The notes beneath the pieces are model-generated. The model was not told the origin of the DNA. It ran no database searches and saw only the letters and a program-made list of their open reading frames with translations. The position numbers and the translations under genes were made by a program. Shown in pieces: positions 24,960 through 34,800 of a stretch of 46,942 nt of DNA. Source of the DNA: Pseudomonadota bacterium (lineage in GTDB: Bacteria > Pseudomonadota > Gammaproteobacteria > Acidiferrobacterales > UBA6901); NCBI GenBank assembly GCA_021783175.1, contig JAJXUF010000016.1, positions 1-46,942 of the forward strand, written 5' to 3'. The first letter of the stretch is position 1. Each line of letters starts with the position of its first letter.

Positions 24960-25846
24960 AAAAGTTACGGGCCTGGATGGTGCGTTTGACGGGCGTTTTG
25001 GTGATGGCCGCGGGTTCGGTTTCCACCGCCTCTGCGCACGCCATTTCCGGCATGCGGGTGTTTCCAGCCACGATGAGTTTCGACGATCCGGGCGTGGCGG
25101 ACGAAGCACCGTGGGTTTACAGCCACATCAATGCCAACGGCACGAGGCAGGATTCCGTTAGTCTTGCGTTTGCCAAGCGGCTGACGTCAAGTTTTGGCTT
25201 GGCGGTTAGCACTGATTATCAGCGCCACGTCCCGGGAGATGGATCGCCGACTGTCGAAGGATGGGACAACTTCACAGTTGCTGCTGCCTATCAACTATTC
25301 GTTCATCCAGATGCTGAATCGATTGGCATGTTGCAGCTTGCAGATAGCGTCGGTAAAAGTGGCAGCACCGTCATCGGATCCTCGTACTCCACCTACACAC
25401 CGGAATTCACCTACGGCAAGGGATTTGGCGGTCTGTCGGACAAGTGGCAGATGTTGCGGCCGATGGCATTTACTGCCGCAGTATCCGAGGACTTTCCGAC
25501 CGCTTCAGGCGTACCGCATGCGCTCAATTGGGCGTTTTCACTGCAATACAATATTCGATACCTGCAGAACTTTGTTCGCTACGTGGGGCTCAAAGCACCA
25601 TTCGACAAAATGGTGCCGATCGTCGAATTTCCACTGCAGACTTGCCTTGATCGCGGTTGTTCGCATGAGACCACTGGCTACGCGAATCCCGGAGTGATCT
25701 GGGTCGGGCGGTATTTTCAGTGGGGCATTGAGGCGCAGGTACCAATAAACGACCGGACGGGCAAGTCCGTTGGGATCTTGCTGGGGATGGATTTCTATTT
25801 TGACGACATCGCGCCGCATAGTCTGGGCAGGCCGATGTTTCGCTGA
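24956..25846 (+). CDS. Predicted outer-membrane beta-barrel protein of the copper cluster
   Basis: The 296-residue product has a clear signal peptide ending STASAHA. The mature part alternates hydrophobic and polar residues with many aromatics (for example SVSLAFAKRLTSSFGLAVST and WAFSLQYNIRYLQNFVRYVG), as in an outer-membrane barrel. It has two cysteines near residue 228-233 (TCLDRGC). The start is supported by GGAGG five bases upstream. It is followed after 21 bases by copC and then copD, so it probably belongs to copper or redox-metal handling. I do not recognise a named family. Its role as a channel or a structural partner is unknown. Confidence 0.7.
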   Translation: MKKLRAWMVRLTGVLVMAAGSVSTASAHAISGMRVFPATMSFDDPGVADEAPWVYSHINANGTRQDSVSLAFAKRLTSSFGLAVSTDYQRHVPGDGSPTVEGWDNFTVAAAYQLFVHPDAESIGMLQLADSVGKSGSTVIGSSYSTYTPEFTYGKGFGGLSDKWQMLRPMAFTAAVSEDFPTASGVPHALNWAFSLQYNIRYLQNFVRYVGLKAPFDKMVPIVEFPLQTCLDRGCSHETTGYANPGVIWVGRYFQWGIEAQVPINDRTGKSVGILLGMDFYFDDIAPHSLGRPMFR

Positions 25847-25867
25847 TCGACGCGGACTTTCCATATC

Positions 25868-26239
25868 ATGCCAAAGTTGAAATTTCTAAATTGCCTTGCG
25901 CCCTTGTTGCTCACGCTATCTATTATGCGGCCGGCATCAGCCCATGCTTTTCCGGATCGTTCCATTCCTCATGTGGGTTCGGCGGTCGCGACTGCTCCAC
26001 GATCGGTACGCATCTGGTTCGACGGAGACCTGGAACCCGTATTTTCCACCCTGATGGTCAAGACCGAATCAGGGACACAGGTCAGCATGGGACAAGGCCG
26101 GGTGTCGACTTCCGACCGTACGCTTCTGGAAACAGATCTGCCGGCGACTTTGCCGCCCGGCAAGTATTACGTCTACTGGAGCGTCATTGCGCGGGACGGC
26201 CATCACACCGAAGGTCGATTTTCCTTTTCGGTAAAATGA
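25868..26239 (+). CDS. copC: Periplasmic copper-binding protein CopC
   Basis: CopC is a small beta-barrel copper chaperone of the periplasm. The 123-residue product has a signal peptide ending PASAHA. Depending on the cleavage site, the mature N-terminus provides His in AHAFPDRSIPHVGSAV. The fold then runs through VRIWFDGDLEPVFSTLMV and ends YVYWSVIARDGHHTEGRFSF. The DGHH motif and the N-terminal His match the Cu(II) site of CopC; the Met-rich Cu(I) site of Pseudomonas CopC is not evident. It precedes copD by 17 bases, and the pair is a known copper-uptake or delivery module. Confidence 0.9.
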   Translation: MPKLKFLNCLAPLLLTLSIMRPASAHAFPDRSIPHVGSAVATAPRSVRIWFDGDLEPVFSTLMVKTESGTQVSMGQGRVSTSDRTLLETDLPATLPPGKYYVYWSVIARDGHHTEGRFSFSVK

Positions 26240-26256
26240 CGGTGGACTAGTCGCCT

Positions 26257-27825
26257 ATGCACCTGCTTTACATTGCCTTTAGCGGCGCTGACGTTTTGGC
26301 GCTGGTGGCCCTGATCGGCATGCTCGCATGTTGGCGCGTCGTATTGCCGCAAGAGCCGCTTGAGTCGCTTGAGTCGCTTGATACAACAATGCGTCGATTG
26401 CTCTTCGCGACAACATTGTTCTTGACGATCAGCAGCGGAGGAATTCTGCTGGCGCGCACCATGGAGATGGTGCAGGGGCGCTGGACTGCAGTACCGTCGG
26501 CGCTGCCCCTTGTTGTCAGAATGACACATTACGGTCATGTCTGGTTGTTTCGCATACCTGCGCTGATTGCGCTTTGGGTTGGTCAGATACCAAAGGCCAA
26601 GCACCACCGTCGCTGGTGGCAGGGGTGGATCATGATGATCGCGGCTGCTGGAATTGCGATGACCCGCAGCGAAACCGGACACCCTGCCGATCACGGCGAC
26701 TTTACGCTGGCGGTCTGGATCGACTGGGCGCATCTGCTGGCGGGGTCGCTGTGGGTGGGCAGCCTGTTCGGCATGTCGCTCGGGGTTTTTCCCAGCCTGC
26801 TCACCAGGGTGTCGGACCCGGGGCCGCGCACCGCTGAGATCTTCGCCAGACTGTCGCGTCTTGCCGCTCTCGCCCTCGGAGTCGTCCTGGTAAGCGGCGC
26901 GTATACAGCCTGGCACGAACTCGATTCCTTGAGTGCCCTGTGGGATTTCGCGTATGGGCGGACCCTGTCGGTCAAATTGTTGGCGGTGGCCGGCATGGTC
27001 GGTCTTGGTGCCTGGAATCGGTACGTGCACCTGCCGCGTCTCGAGGTGCTTTCGGGTAAAGCGCCTCGCCGGTGGTGGGCGCACCTTGCCGCCTTCGGGA
27101 CAGACCGCAGCCGGCTTGTCCGGCTGTCTGCTGGAACTGTCATCCGGGAGTGTTCATGCACCGTCAGCAAGGAAGCGCTGTTGGGCGTAATTGTTATCGC
27201 TGCGGCATCGACCCTGCTGCACGGGATGCCGCCGGCAGAAATGATAAAGACCGCCGCTGCGGCTGGCATGCCAGGCATGGTTATGGCCCCCGCGGGCAGC
27301 CCCGTTCCCGCGCTCGGCCCTCACCACTGGGTCGACTGGCCGACAGCGCAGGCTTATATTCGGCGCTCGGTGCACGCCGGGCGCGCCGATCGAGCGGGTC
27401 GCGTGCACTTTCGCGGGCAGGCCGTGACGATTGACCTGATCGCGGTCCAGCCGCACTACCCGGACATGAGTTTCGAACTTGCCAATCGAGTGAATCCACC
27501 GATCGTCGTGTCGGCAGGGGTGCGGGTGACGCTCAATTTGCTTAATATGGACTACGGCCCGGGGATGGACCACGGAGTGGTGCTAATTGCGGCCCGTCCT
27601 CCTTACCCTGCGTTGGGGGTGGAGCGTCTGAAACCGCGTCTCGCAATGCTAGATCCCATCCCCGCGCGCAGCGAGGCGTCGCTTGCGGACTCCCGGTACG
27701 CCCAGGCGAGCGTGCGTTTCACCACCCCGAGTGTCCCAGGGACTTATTACTATGCCTGTCAGTGGCCTGGTCACGCCGAGGGCTACCACATGTACGGAAA
27801 ATTCGAGGTACGGAAGGGGAAATGA
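26257..27825 (+). CDS. CopD membrane protein fused to a C-terminal rusticyanin-like cupredoxin
   Basis: This is one uninterrupted 522-residue frame. Residues about 1-335 form a CopD-type multi-helix membrane protein (LYIAFSGADVLALVALIGML, then WIDWAHLLAGSLWVGSLFGM, and LVSGAYTAWHELDSL). After a last helix ending LLHGMPPA comes a Met/Pro/Gly linker. A cupredoxin domain of about 150 residues follows. Its sequence VHFRGQAVTIDLIAVQPHYP, then NPPIVVSAGVRVTLNLLNMD, and GTYYYACQWPGHAEGYHMYG follows rusticyanin closely. Candidate type-1 copper ligands are H439, C501, H506 and M512. The Cys-to-His spacing matches rusticyanin; the His-to-Met spacing is one residue longer. I infer copper oxidation, delivery or electron transfer at the periplasmic face. 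Most CopD proteins lack such a domain. Confidence 0.85.
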   Translation: MHLLYIAFSGADVLALVALIGMLACWRVVLPQEPLESLESLDTTMRRLLFATTLFLTISSGGILLARTMEMVQGRWTAVPSALPLVVRMTHYGHVWLFRIPALIALWVGQIPKAKHHRRWWQGWIMMIAAAGIAMTRSETGHPADHGDFTLAVWIDWAHLLAGSLWVGSLFGMSLGVFPSLLTRVSDPGPRTAEIFARLSRLAALALGVVLVSGAYTAWHELDSLSALWDFAYGRTLSVKLLAVAGMVGLGAWNRYVHLPRLEVLSGKAPRRWWAHLAAFGTDRSRLVRLSAGTVIRECSCTVSKEALLGVIVIAAASTLLHGMPPAEMIKTAAAAGMPGMVMAPAGSPVPALGPHHWVDWPTAQAYIRRSVHAGRADRAGRVHFRGQAVTIDLIAVQPHYPDMSFELANRVNPPIVVSAGVRVTLNLLNMDYGPGMDHGVVLIAARPPYPALGVERLKPRLAMLDPIPARSEASLADSRYAQASVRFTTPSVPGTYYYACQWPGHAEGYHMYGKFEVRKGK

Positions 27826-27976
27826 ATCAGCCTGGGTGGGACGAGATCCGCTGCAGTTCCTGCTCGACTAAAAGCTGAATCGGACTTGTTCGGGGCATGG
27901 TGCCTGCGCGATGCCGCAGCGCGTATTGGTCAGGTCAGCACGCGAGAAGCATCAGGTTTCGCGGCAATGATCGCTG

Positions 27977-28876
27977 TCAGTTGGTCTTTCGGAGAGAAAA
28001 GCCGGAGTTGGTTTTCACTTCGTGCAGGGAGCGCACAAACGCGTAGACGGCCACAACGAACAGCACGACGACAACAAGCAGGAAGCCGATTCCAAGGTGT
28101 GCCAGATTATGCAGCTGGATTCCCGTGTCGATCTGAATCTTGTCGATGTCTGGATAGAGCAGTCCAAGAATAGCGATGACAATAAAGGCAAATCCACCCC
28201 AGGACAGAGTGCGCCCGGCAACTGCACGAGCGACGTAGATTCGGGCGTCATCGCCCAGGTGGCGGCGCGCCATCCAGGCGCCGACCAGCGCGCCGAAAAG
28301 AATCTGCATTACCATGGTGCCGAGGCCGAACAGCAGGCCGGGAACGAAGCCAAGATAGGCGTTCGGCATCGACGGCGCCAGTACCGTGTACGTGATGAGA
28401 GCAAATGCGCCGCTTCCCCAGCCAGCAATGAAGCCGTGAACCAGAGGCATGTAAGCAGGCATGGCATGCGGCTGCTGCAAATGACCGAGCTGCGGTTTCA
28501 GCTTGTGACTGTGAAAAAGATGCAGAATTGTCCCGCGTCGAAGTACATAGTAGCCGGAAACAAGCATGACAATGCCAACGACCAAATCGACGCCGAATTC
28601 CAGACGCACGTTATGGATCAATTTGGCGAATTCGGTCATGCCGAAATAGGCGATTTCGCTTGCGATCGCCCTTTGGAGCGTAAAGGCTGTCGAAAAAAGC
28701 AGACCGGCACGCATGCCTCCTTTCGTGCTGTAGCTGCCGATGGAATAACTGAAGGTGATCGGCCAGGTGTGCTCGTCAGGAGTGATTCCGTGAATCACTC
28801 CGAGCATAAAGGCGGTAATCAGCACCAGGTCAATGCCAAGCCCCAGCTGGGGATTCCAAAGGTCGAGGGCGCTCAT
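27977..28876 (-). CDS. NicO-like transition-metal permease
   Basis: The 299-residue inner-membrane protein has six to eight hydrophobic helices. Helix 2 ends in VIHGITPDEHTWPI, where H29, D34 and H36 resemble the HX4DH signature of nickel/cobalt permeases, with one extra residue before the last His. A His-rich loop (HLFHSHKLKPQLGHLQQPH) follows near residue 140, as in RcnA/NicO exporters. ATG 28876 is preferred because the upstream in-frame extension reads as non-coding. The gene converges on copD. The direction of transport and the metal (Ni, Co, Cu or other) cannot be decided from sequence. Confidence 0.65.
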   Translation of the reverse strand: MSALDLWNPQLGLGIDLVLITAFMLGVIHGITPDEHTWPITFSYSIGSYSTKGGMRAGLLFSTAFTLQRAIASEIAYFGMTEFAKLIHNVRLEFGVDLVVGIVMLVSGYYVLRRGTILHLFHSHKLKPQLGHLQQPHAMPAYMPLVHGFIAGWGSGAFALITYTVLAPSMPNAYLGFVPGLLFGLGTMVMQILFGALVGAWMARRHLGDDARIYVARAVAGRTLSWGGFAFIVIAILGLLYPDIDKIQIDTGIQLHNLAHLGIGFLLVVVVLFVVAVYAFVRSLHEVKTNSGFSLRKTN

Positions 28877-30041
28877 GATCACGTTACTAGGCCAGAAAGT
28901 CGGGGGAAATGTGGTGCCGGCCAATATTTGCGCAGCGACGCATACCGTTTCATTCCGAGGAAATAACGTAGTGTAACATCGAAAGCGCTGCCCGTGCGGA
29001 CTATCGGGATCTTCCGCGGAGATCTCCCAAGAGTACGTGAAGCGACGTGCAACATAAAGACTGGTCCGATGGGTGAGGGTGTTACGTTCTCTATCCGATG
29101 GACCGCCGACCTGCATGGGGGTCGGCGAGACAAACATAACCTGACCAATTAAAACGCACAGGGGAGTCCAGGTCACGGGGTAATTCTGTAGGCGTGACGT
29201 TTTGTCGTGTAACCCTCACGCTCCGATCGAACCGACAACTGGTTGATAACCACTTTCCGCTGGCATCCGCGCTGGGCCAGCTTGCTGTTGCCGTGCATAG
29301 CCGAGCGCAGGATTGCGAGGCGGACAGCCGAAGAAAAAGTCAGGCCGGCTTTTGTACGTTTATTCTGGTCGCGATGCGACTTCTCTCGAATTGGTTGCGG
29401 ACGGAATTACCATTCGACGGTCAGTTGTCGGTAAACGTTTGTCCATGGAAATGTTGCGCGCGCGGATTTTGTTGAACAGGCCGGTAGCATAATGAGCGAG
29501 CACGCCATCGGACCCGGGGCGGCTCGTGCCAGAAGTTACCGAATCTGTTCCGCTGTACGATCCCCAGGCAACATCGGGAAAATGGACGCGCTTCGTGTCA
29601 TGGCGTGGGTATTGCACTCGATGATTCCGGCAGCGGCTATTCGTCGCCCGGACACCCCGAGATGTTGCCTCAGGACGTAAACAACGATTGGCCAGGGCTT
29701 CATCAATCGACTCGCGCTTGGATCTGAAAGCTCCCTTGTCGTTGTTTCGATTGGCCGTCACCTGAAACTCAAATTAGTGGCGCGAGGAATAGAGACCGAA
29801 TACCAATGGTCCGCGCTGGCTCAAATGGTTTGCGAAAGATTCCAGGGGTTCCTGTTTTGCCGCCCGTAGGCAGAGCAGGAATTTCTGAGATGGCCCGAAG
29901 GCAATCAAGCCGAGGTCGTTAGCGACGTCGGCCGCATAGTGTAAAAAATCAGGAAGGACGTAATAGCGCCATAGTCTAGCCGCTCGCCATAGTCGAAATG
30001 TCGTTTTGCCTCTGCAGTACCGACTGATCAGAATGCGCTGC
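28877..30041. other. Long gap without a supported gene
   Basis: These 1165 bases have open frames on both strands, but none with a start, ribosome binding site and recognisable product. The minus-strand stretch 29774-30000 reads protein-like (for example HYAADVANDLGLIAFG) but has no start codon in its own frame, so it may be a gene remnant. The left part should contain the nicO-like promoter. Confidence 0.5.
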
Positions 30042-30710
30042 TCAGGCTGCAACCTTCTGGCGCATTTCCGCGTTCTTGATGAGAATGACAGTCTGGCTGA
30101 AATTGCCTTGGATTGCGGCAGACAGGGCAGTGTTACCGGCGGCATCTTTCAGGTTGACAACGGCGCCATTATCAAGCAGCAGTTTTACGACCAATGCATG
30201 GCCGTGCCCTGCGGCGATGATAAGCGGCAAGTGGCCTTTTTCGTCGCGGAAATTCGGATTGATGCCGGCACTAATGAGCGAATAGACCATGGAGGCGTGA
30301 CCCTTTTGGGCGGCTTGGCAGAGCGCACGGGCGCCATGCAAGCTGTTAACTTGCACCATTGGCTTGACCCCTTTCGGCAGTTTTAGAAGGAAATTCATGA
30401 AGGACACGACAACCATAGCGATAAGCGCGAACAGCATGATATGCGGATCTATACTCAGTTTCTGCGCGATATCGCTTGGCAGGTTAGCGCCGACAGCAAG
30501 AATGGCGATGACGAGAATGAGTGTGAATTTGAGATACCGAACCAGGGAGACCGCGATAATGGCAATCAGGCCGATAAGCAGGTAGTCCTTATTCAGGCCG
30601 AATTTCTTCGTCAGGGTATCTGGTAGATTGGCGCCGATGCTCATCAGCGTGACCAGGCTGATGATCGTAATATCCTGTGCCCAAGATGCGTATCGCTTAA
30701 GTTTCAACAT
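30042..30710 (-). CDS. Membrane-anchored ankyrin-repeat protein with tandem-duplicated helical hairpin
   Basis: The 222-residue product has two parts. Residues 13-60 and 61-108 are a gap-free tandem duplication of 48 residues with 15 identities, each holding a membrane segment, the motif GANLP and a second membrane segment. Residues about 125-215 are ankyrin repeats (GHLPLIIAAGHGHALVVKLL, then AAGNTALSAAIQGNFSQTVI). A strong ribosome binding site (GGAGGGGGGG) lies directly before ATG 30710. The ankyrin part probably faces the cytoplasm and binds a protein partner. I do not recognise a characterised relative of the membrane part. Confidence 0.8.
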   Translation of the reverse strand: MLKLKRYASWAQDITIISLVTLMSIGANLPDTLTKKFGLNKDYLLIGLIAIIAVSLVRYLKFTLILVIAILAVGANLPSDIAQKLSIDPHIMLFALIAMVVVSFMNFLLKLPKGVKPMVQVNSLHGARALCQAAQKGHASMVYSLISAGINPNFRDEKGHLPLIIAAGHGHALVVKLLLDNGAVVNLKDAAGNTALSAAIQGNFSQTVILIKNAEMRQKVAA

Positions 30711-30921
30711 TCCCCCCCTCCGGGCCGTTTACGCAACAGATTATACCTGAGGCCATGCAAGATGCAGGCCAATGGGCCGATATTATCCGGCCGCGCGGTT
30801 CATGATAAAAATCCGCGGTCCGGTGATGACATCCTTTTAAGCCCCAGGTGAATTATCATTGAGTATGCGCGGAAATGCACGGGTGGCTGGCTGCTATGTA
30901 GCACCCGGGTCGACAGTCCTG

Positions 30922-31374
30922 TCAGTTCACCGTTTGGCTAATGATCCGCTGTGCCCATACCAGAATCGGTTGCAGACGGGCGGGAAGGAGGTCTCGTGCT
31001 TCGTCATGCTCCACCCATCGGTACTCGTGATGCTCCGGATGCCCCAGTTCTGGGCTCACCGGCAGAGTGAGTTGTTCGGACTGGGTGCAGGCGATGTAGT
31101 AGCGTGCGACCTTGCCGTGTCCGTAAATTTGAGTGTCTTGGTAGGGTGTGCCCCAAAGAAATTCCAGGTCAGTAATTCCGGATTCTTCGCGCGTTTCCCG
31201 GATAGCGGTCGCCAGCGGCTCCTCGCCAGGCTCCACCAGGCCCTTGGGAAAGTCCCATTGGGAGTAAGCGCGCAATACAAGGAAACGCCAGCCGGATCCG
31301 GTTTCGCGGACAACTACGACGCCAGCTGAGTGAGAGACAATTTCGCGCTGGCCTGGTTTGGCAGGGGCCGACAA
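30922..31374 (-). CDS. NUDIX hydrolase, diadenosine-tetraphosphatase type
   Basis: The 150-residue product carries the Nudix box GLVEPGEEPLATAIRETREESG (G-x5-E-x7-REUxEE), so metal-dependent pyrophosphohydrolase activity is expected. The preceding segment SAGVVVVRETGSGWRFLVLR and WDFPKG resemble bis(5'-nucleosyl)-tetraphosphatases such as MutT/Ap4A hydrolases. The start is TTG 31374, with AAGGAAGG a few bases upstream on the minus strand; no ATG would keep the first strand. The true substrate (Ap4A, oxidised nucleotides or another) is not determined. It stands alone. Confidence 0.82.
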   Translation of the reverse strand: MSAPAKPGQREIVSHSAGVVVVRETGSGWRFLVLRAYSQWDFPKGLVEPGEEPLATAIRETREESGITDLEFLWGTPYQDTQIYGHGKVARYYIACTQSEQLTLPVSPELGHPEHHEYRWVEHDEARDLLPARLQPILVWAQRIISQTVN

Positions 31375-31875
31375 GCTCGCTTTCCTTCCTTACCCGGGAC
31401 GCCATGTTGGCTGAGCAACGGGAAAAAATCGACTTTTTCTAGAATTGAACATTATCTAGGCAGTAAACCGCTTTCAGCCCAGGTCGGCATTTGCTTCGCG
31501 TACTCGACACGCCATGCAATGTTTCGCTTTTGTTTCAGTCGGTACCAACTGTTTTCGGATGTTGTTTCGACTATCCGGGTTTGCTGCACTAGCGGGCTCT
31601 GGGGCGCAGAAAAGGGCCCTAGAACCAGTCAAAAGCGGTGCAGTTTTTACAACGTGACCGGCGCTTTTGTCTTTGCCGTCCTTGAAAGGCGACGGGGCAT
31701 CATCTTCAATTAATTAAGAGGAACGCGCAGAGAAAGCGCGGATCCACGGCAAGTGCGACTTGCGCCAAAGGGGTGGCGGGCTTTGCACCAAATCTGCCGT
31801 TTCAACAAGATAAATTTCAGAATCTCGATCGGCGCGCGTCTCGCCACAAATAAGAAGCCGACTTTTTAAGAACCT
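31375..31875. other. Gap between the NUDIX gene and the GGDEF-EAL gene
   Basis: There is no supported gene in 501 bases. The two flanking genes diverge, so both promoters should be here, but I could not place convincing boxes. Confidence 0.5.
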
Positions 31876-34800
31876 ATGAATCCAGCCGAATCGATGAGCA
31901 CCGTGCATGGGGCGCCTTCCATGACGGAGCTGGGGATGCGTGTTCTCTGGTTTGTCGGTGCCATCCTGGTCATCAGCCTGGCCATTTGGCTGTTGCTGAC
32001 ATGGCAGACGATCTCGCGGCGCCAGGTGCAGCGCATGAGCGTGGCCGCGGCGCTCGCTGCCGCTCACATGGACGGCTATTTCATGCTGCTGGAGGATCGT
32101 ACGCACGATCTGGCTGACGAGCTGCATCGCATTGATGTCTTGCATCATCCGCAGTTCGCCTTACCGGTGTTGCGCGATTTCGTGGGCGGCAATCCGGAAT
32201 TCAGTGGCGCCTCAGTTGTTCTTCCGGATGGCCGGATTCTAGTATCGAGCACGTCGTCGGCTGCTCGCATTCTGCCGGGCATTCCGGGTGATGCCGAGTG
32301 GCGCGCGGACTTTGCGCAGGCGCTTCGCGCGCGCGGGCTCACCATCAACCGGCCACAAGTAAGCGGGATTCTTCACAATTGGATCGTTCCGGTGCGCTAC
32401 GCAGTGCGCGATGGCCGGGGACGGGTGCTTTTTCTTGTTCAGGTGGGCGTCCTGCTGCAAAGACAGCAGGAGATCTGGAAGAGGCTGCATTTAATGCCGG
32501 GTGTTGTCATCGGTCTGGTGCGCGCTGATGGCGGACTCATTAGCCACGATTCTTTGCAGGATCCGATCCGCGACTACGTCGACTCTGGCTCGCCGGACTC
32601 GTTGACTACCGCCCTGCATCAGCACCGCACTAGCGGGGTATACGAGGACAGGGATAGGAACGGCCGCCTCAACGTGGGTGTTTACCAGCGCCTGCCGCAT
32701 TATCCACTATATGTGTTTCTGTCGGTGCCACGGTCCGGTGTAACTGCTATCTGGTGGCAATACGCGCGCTTTCCGCTTTACATGCTGGTCAGCGGGCTTA
32801 GTTTCGGTTTCGCTCTGTACGCCATCGTGGCCAGTCGCTTCGCTCGCCGCATGCGCGATATTGGGGAGTTTTTGCTGGATGACGAGCGTGTAGGAAAAAT
32901 GAATCCGCCAAGCAGCGGTGTGCGCGAGATTGATCTGCTGTGTGATAGCCTCGCGGAGGCCAGACGCAAGCTCAAGCAGGCCACTGAAAACCGGGAAAGA
33001 CTTCTCCTTTCCGCGGTTCAGGCAGGCACCTATGTCGTGCGCATGAAGGACGGTGTGGTCGTCGATGCCGACGACACTTTTGTTGGAATGCTTGGCAAGT
33101 CGCGCGCACAGGTCGTGGGCTCCGCGTGGTCCGGATTATTGACGGACCCCGGCCAGGCTGAGCGCATGAATCATGCAGCTGGTTCGGAGTCAATCGCGTT
33201 ATTGCGCTTCAAGCACGCCGGCGGGAAGCCGTTGTGGCTGTCGGTGGCCGAATACTCCGATGATATCCACGGCGAAAAAATGCGTAATGGTCTTGCCATT
33301 GATGTTAGCGAACGCGAGCAGCTACTGAGTGAGGTGCATTCGCAATCGCGCCGGTTGCAGGCGCTGTGGCGTGTCGCGGCCGATCGCACTTTGGCCGACG
33401 GCGAAAAGATCGCCCTCATCCTCGGGTTCGGTGTCGGGACGCTAGGAATGGAAACCGCAATGATAGGCGAGATCTCGGGAGAGCGCTATATCGTGCGGCA
33501 CGTGATCGACGCGATGGGCAGATTTGAGTCGAACATGGAATTTAACTTGAAGGATGCGCTTTGTCAGTTCGTTGCTCAGAACGACAAGAACCTTTATATC
33601 GCCAACGTTTCGCAGGATGAGAGATATCGTCACTTTCCTAGCGTGGTACAGCTCGGGATCAACACGTATGTCAGTGCGGCCATTCGCCTGGAAGACAAAC
33701 TTTACGGAACACTGGTATTCCTGAGGCGCAAGGCAGCCGAGCGCGACTTCACCGAGGATGATCGGGCCTTTATCGACCTGCTGGCTTCCTGGCTCAGTCA
33801 GTTGTTGCAACAGCAAAAACGGCGCGCTGAGCTCGAAGCAATGGCAATGACTGACAGCTTGACCGGATTGCCAAACAGGCGCGCCGCGGAAATACGCATC
33901 AACAACGAGTTGGCACGCGTGCGCAGGGGCGGCGCCACTTTTGCCGTAGCGGTGTGCGATCTCGACAACTTCAAGTTAGTCAACGACCATTTCGGGCACG
34001 AAGTCGGTGACAGGGTGTTGCGCCATGTGGCCGAGGTGATCCGGTGCGCGCTGCGTGACGGCGACTGGGTGGCGCGGTGGGGCGGAGAAGAATTCATCAT
34101 CGTTTTTTACGGTTCCGACAGTGCCGACGCGGTTTCTGCGTCGGAGCGCATCCGCCAGGCGATCCGTTCGCAGCCGGTAGAATCCGGACAGATGCTGCTG
34201 GAAGTGACGGCGAGCTTCGGCATAGGCGTGCTGGATCGGGACGAACGGGACATTGGTCAGGTTCTGCTGGATGCCGACGATTGCCTATATGAGGCGAAAA
34301 AGCGCGGGCGCGACAGCGTGGTGGCAACCGATATGGCGAGCAGCCATACGTTGCGACGATCGAATATGCTGCAACATGCGCTCCAGGAAAAGCGCCTGGT
34401 GCCGGCGTATCAATGCGTGGTAGATCTGCGGAGCGGTGCTGTTGTTGCGGAAGAGGCGCTGGCGCGCCTTTCCTTGGCCAACGGCGATATTCTGCCGGCG
34501 CGCGAGTTTATCGAGGCGGCCGAGGGACTCAATCTGATCCACCGGGTAGACAACCTCATTGCCCGTCAGGCAATGGAGCGTTGCACCCTGCACCAAAGAC
34601 AAAACCTGACGAACGGCAATCTGACTTATTTCATCAATCTTTCGCCGCAGTTTCTGGCACGCAAGGATATGGTCGAGTCGCTAATGCGCGATGTCGATGC
34701 GCTCTACCCGGCGTGCAGCTCGGGGCAAACCTCGAAGAGATTCTTCGTCTTCGAAATTACAGAACGCCAGTTCGTGGGCGACCTCGACAAGCTGCGTCAC

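Noticed and set aside
29774..30145. Minus-strand frame ending in protein-like sequence
   Set aside because: Its first part lies within the ankyrin gene in another frame, and no start exists after it. At most it is a remnant.
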